A stretch of 22,142 nucleotides of DNA, taken from contig QXVZ01010007.1 in NCBI GenBank assembly GCA_008931825.1, positions 1-22,142 of the forward strand, read 5' to 3'. This stretch comes from Phallusia fumigata. Lineage: Eukaryota > Chordata > Ascidiacea > Phlebobranchia > Ascidiidae. Of this stretch, positions 21,925 to 22,142 are shown piece after piece. The notes below the pieces were generated by a model, which saw only the letters and a program-made list of their open reading frames with translations, was not told the origin of the DNA and searched no databases. The translations under genes and the position numbers were made by a program. The number at the start of each line of letters is the position of its first letter. Position 1 is the stretch's first letter.

Positions 21925-22142
21925 CTGTTATGTTTTTAAATAGGTAACTTCTTGTGACATAATATTTACATCAGCATAAAAAAATTTTTGCAAAAAATTA
22001 ACTTTTTAAATAATTTTGGATTTTTAACAACTGCTACATCCAGACAAGTACAATGTGTCCTAATAAAGTAAACTACTAAAGTGAGACAGCCTAAATTTTA
22101 ACTTTTGCAAAGTACAATGTTTTAATTTGAAACTTTGGACAA

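Overview
This window is one long stretch of an animal nuclear gene. Thirty-five exons on the minus strand, running from 21750 down to 808, encode the middle of DNA-dependent protein kinase catalytic subunit (DNA-PKcs, PRKDC). The exons splice together in phase. Their translation follows the vertebrate DNA-PKcs order block by block, from the N-terminal helical arm (ASDRQAKIA, CELLHS, LLRLACDVDQ) to the segment just after the ABCDE autophosphorylation region (GPDFGKKK, GELPDVQLPHRS, GCIQDVC). The true N-terminus lies beyond the right end of the window. The FAT, kinase and FATC domains would lie beyond the left end. No other protein-coding gene was found.

Organism: compact AT-rich introns (about 80 to 1260 bp), many short non-autonomous DNA elements and tRNA-derived SINEs, single-N contig joins with haplotype-like duplicated flanks, and a divergent but clearly deuterostome-like DNA-PKcs all fit an invertebrate chordate. 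I think a tunicate such as Ciona is most likely. That placement is an inference; the gene identity is much firmer.

Layout, right to left in gene direction: exons 1-13 (21750-14479) and 14-18 (13733-11071) cover the helical N-terminal and middle solenoid. Exons 19-23 (10824-9066) cover the NUC194-type region. This block is interrupted by an assembly gap (N at 9321), where about 250 residues expected from the human protein, including the human PQR (Ser2056) cluster, are absent. Exons 24-30 (8661-4353) are further HEAT-like solenoid. Exons 31-35 (3882-808) cover the ABCDE region and the lead-in to the FAT domain.

Three of the five Ns (7780, 19641, 20806) are flanked by duplicated sequence that looks like unmerged contig ends or alternative haplotypes. 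Two of these duplicate coding sequence of exons 3 and 4 and would break an automatic gene model; the third duplicates the last 18 bases of exon 25. Introns carry at least two hAT-like MITEs with intact 8-bp target duplications (13828-14291, 17677-18115), several CAGTGGTTC-ended elements, a SINE family, a foldback element with a hammerhead-ribozyme-like core, a 128-bp tandem repeat and an AT-rich minisatellite. I found no new biological system. The most interesting protein-level points are the reduced ABCDE cluster, the missing PQR region and the absent caspase-3 DEVD site.
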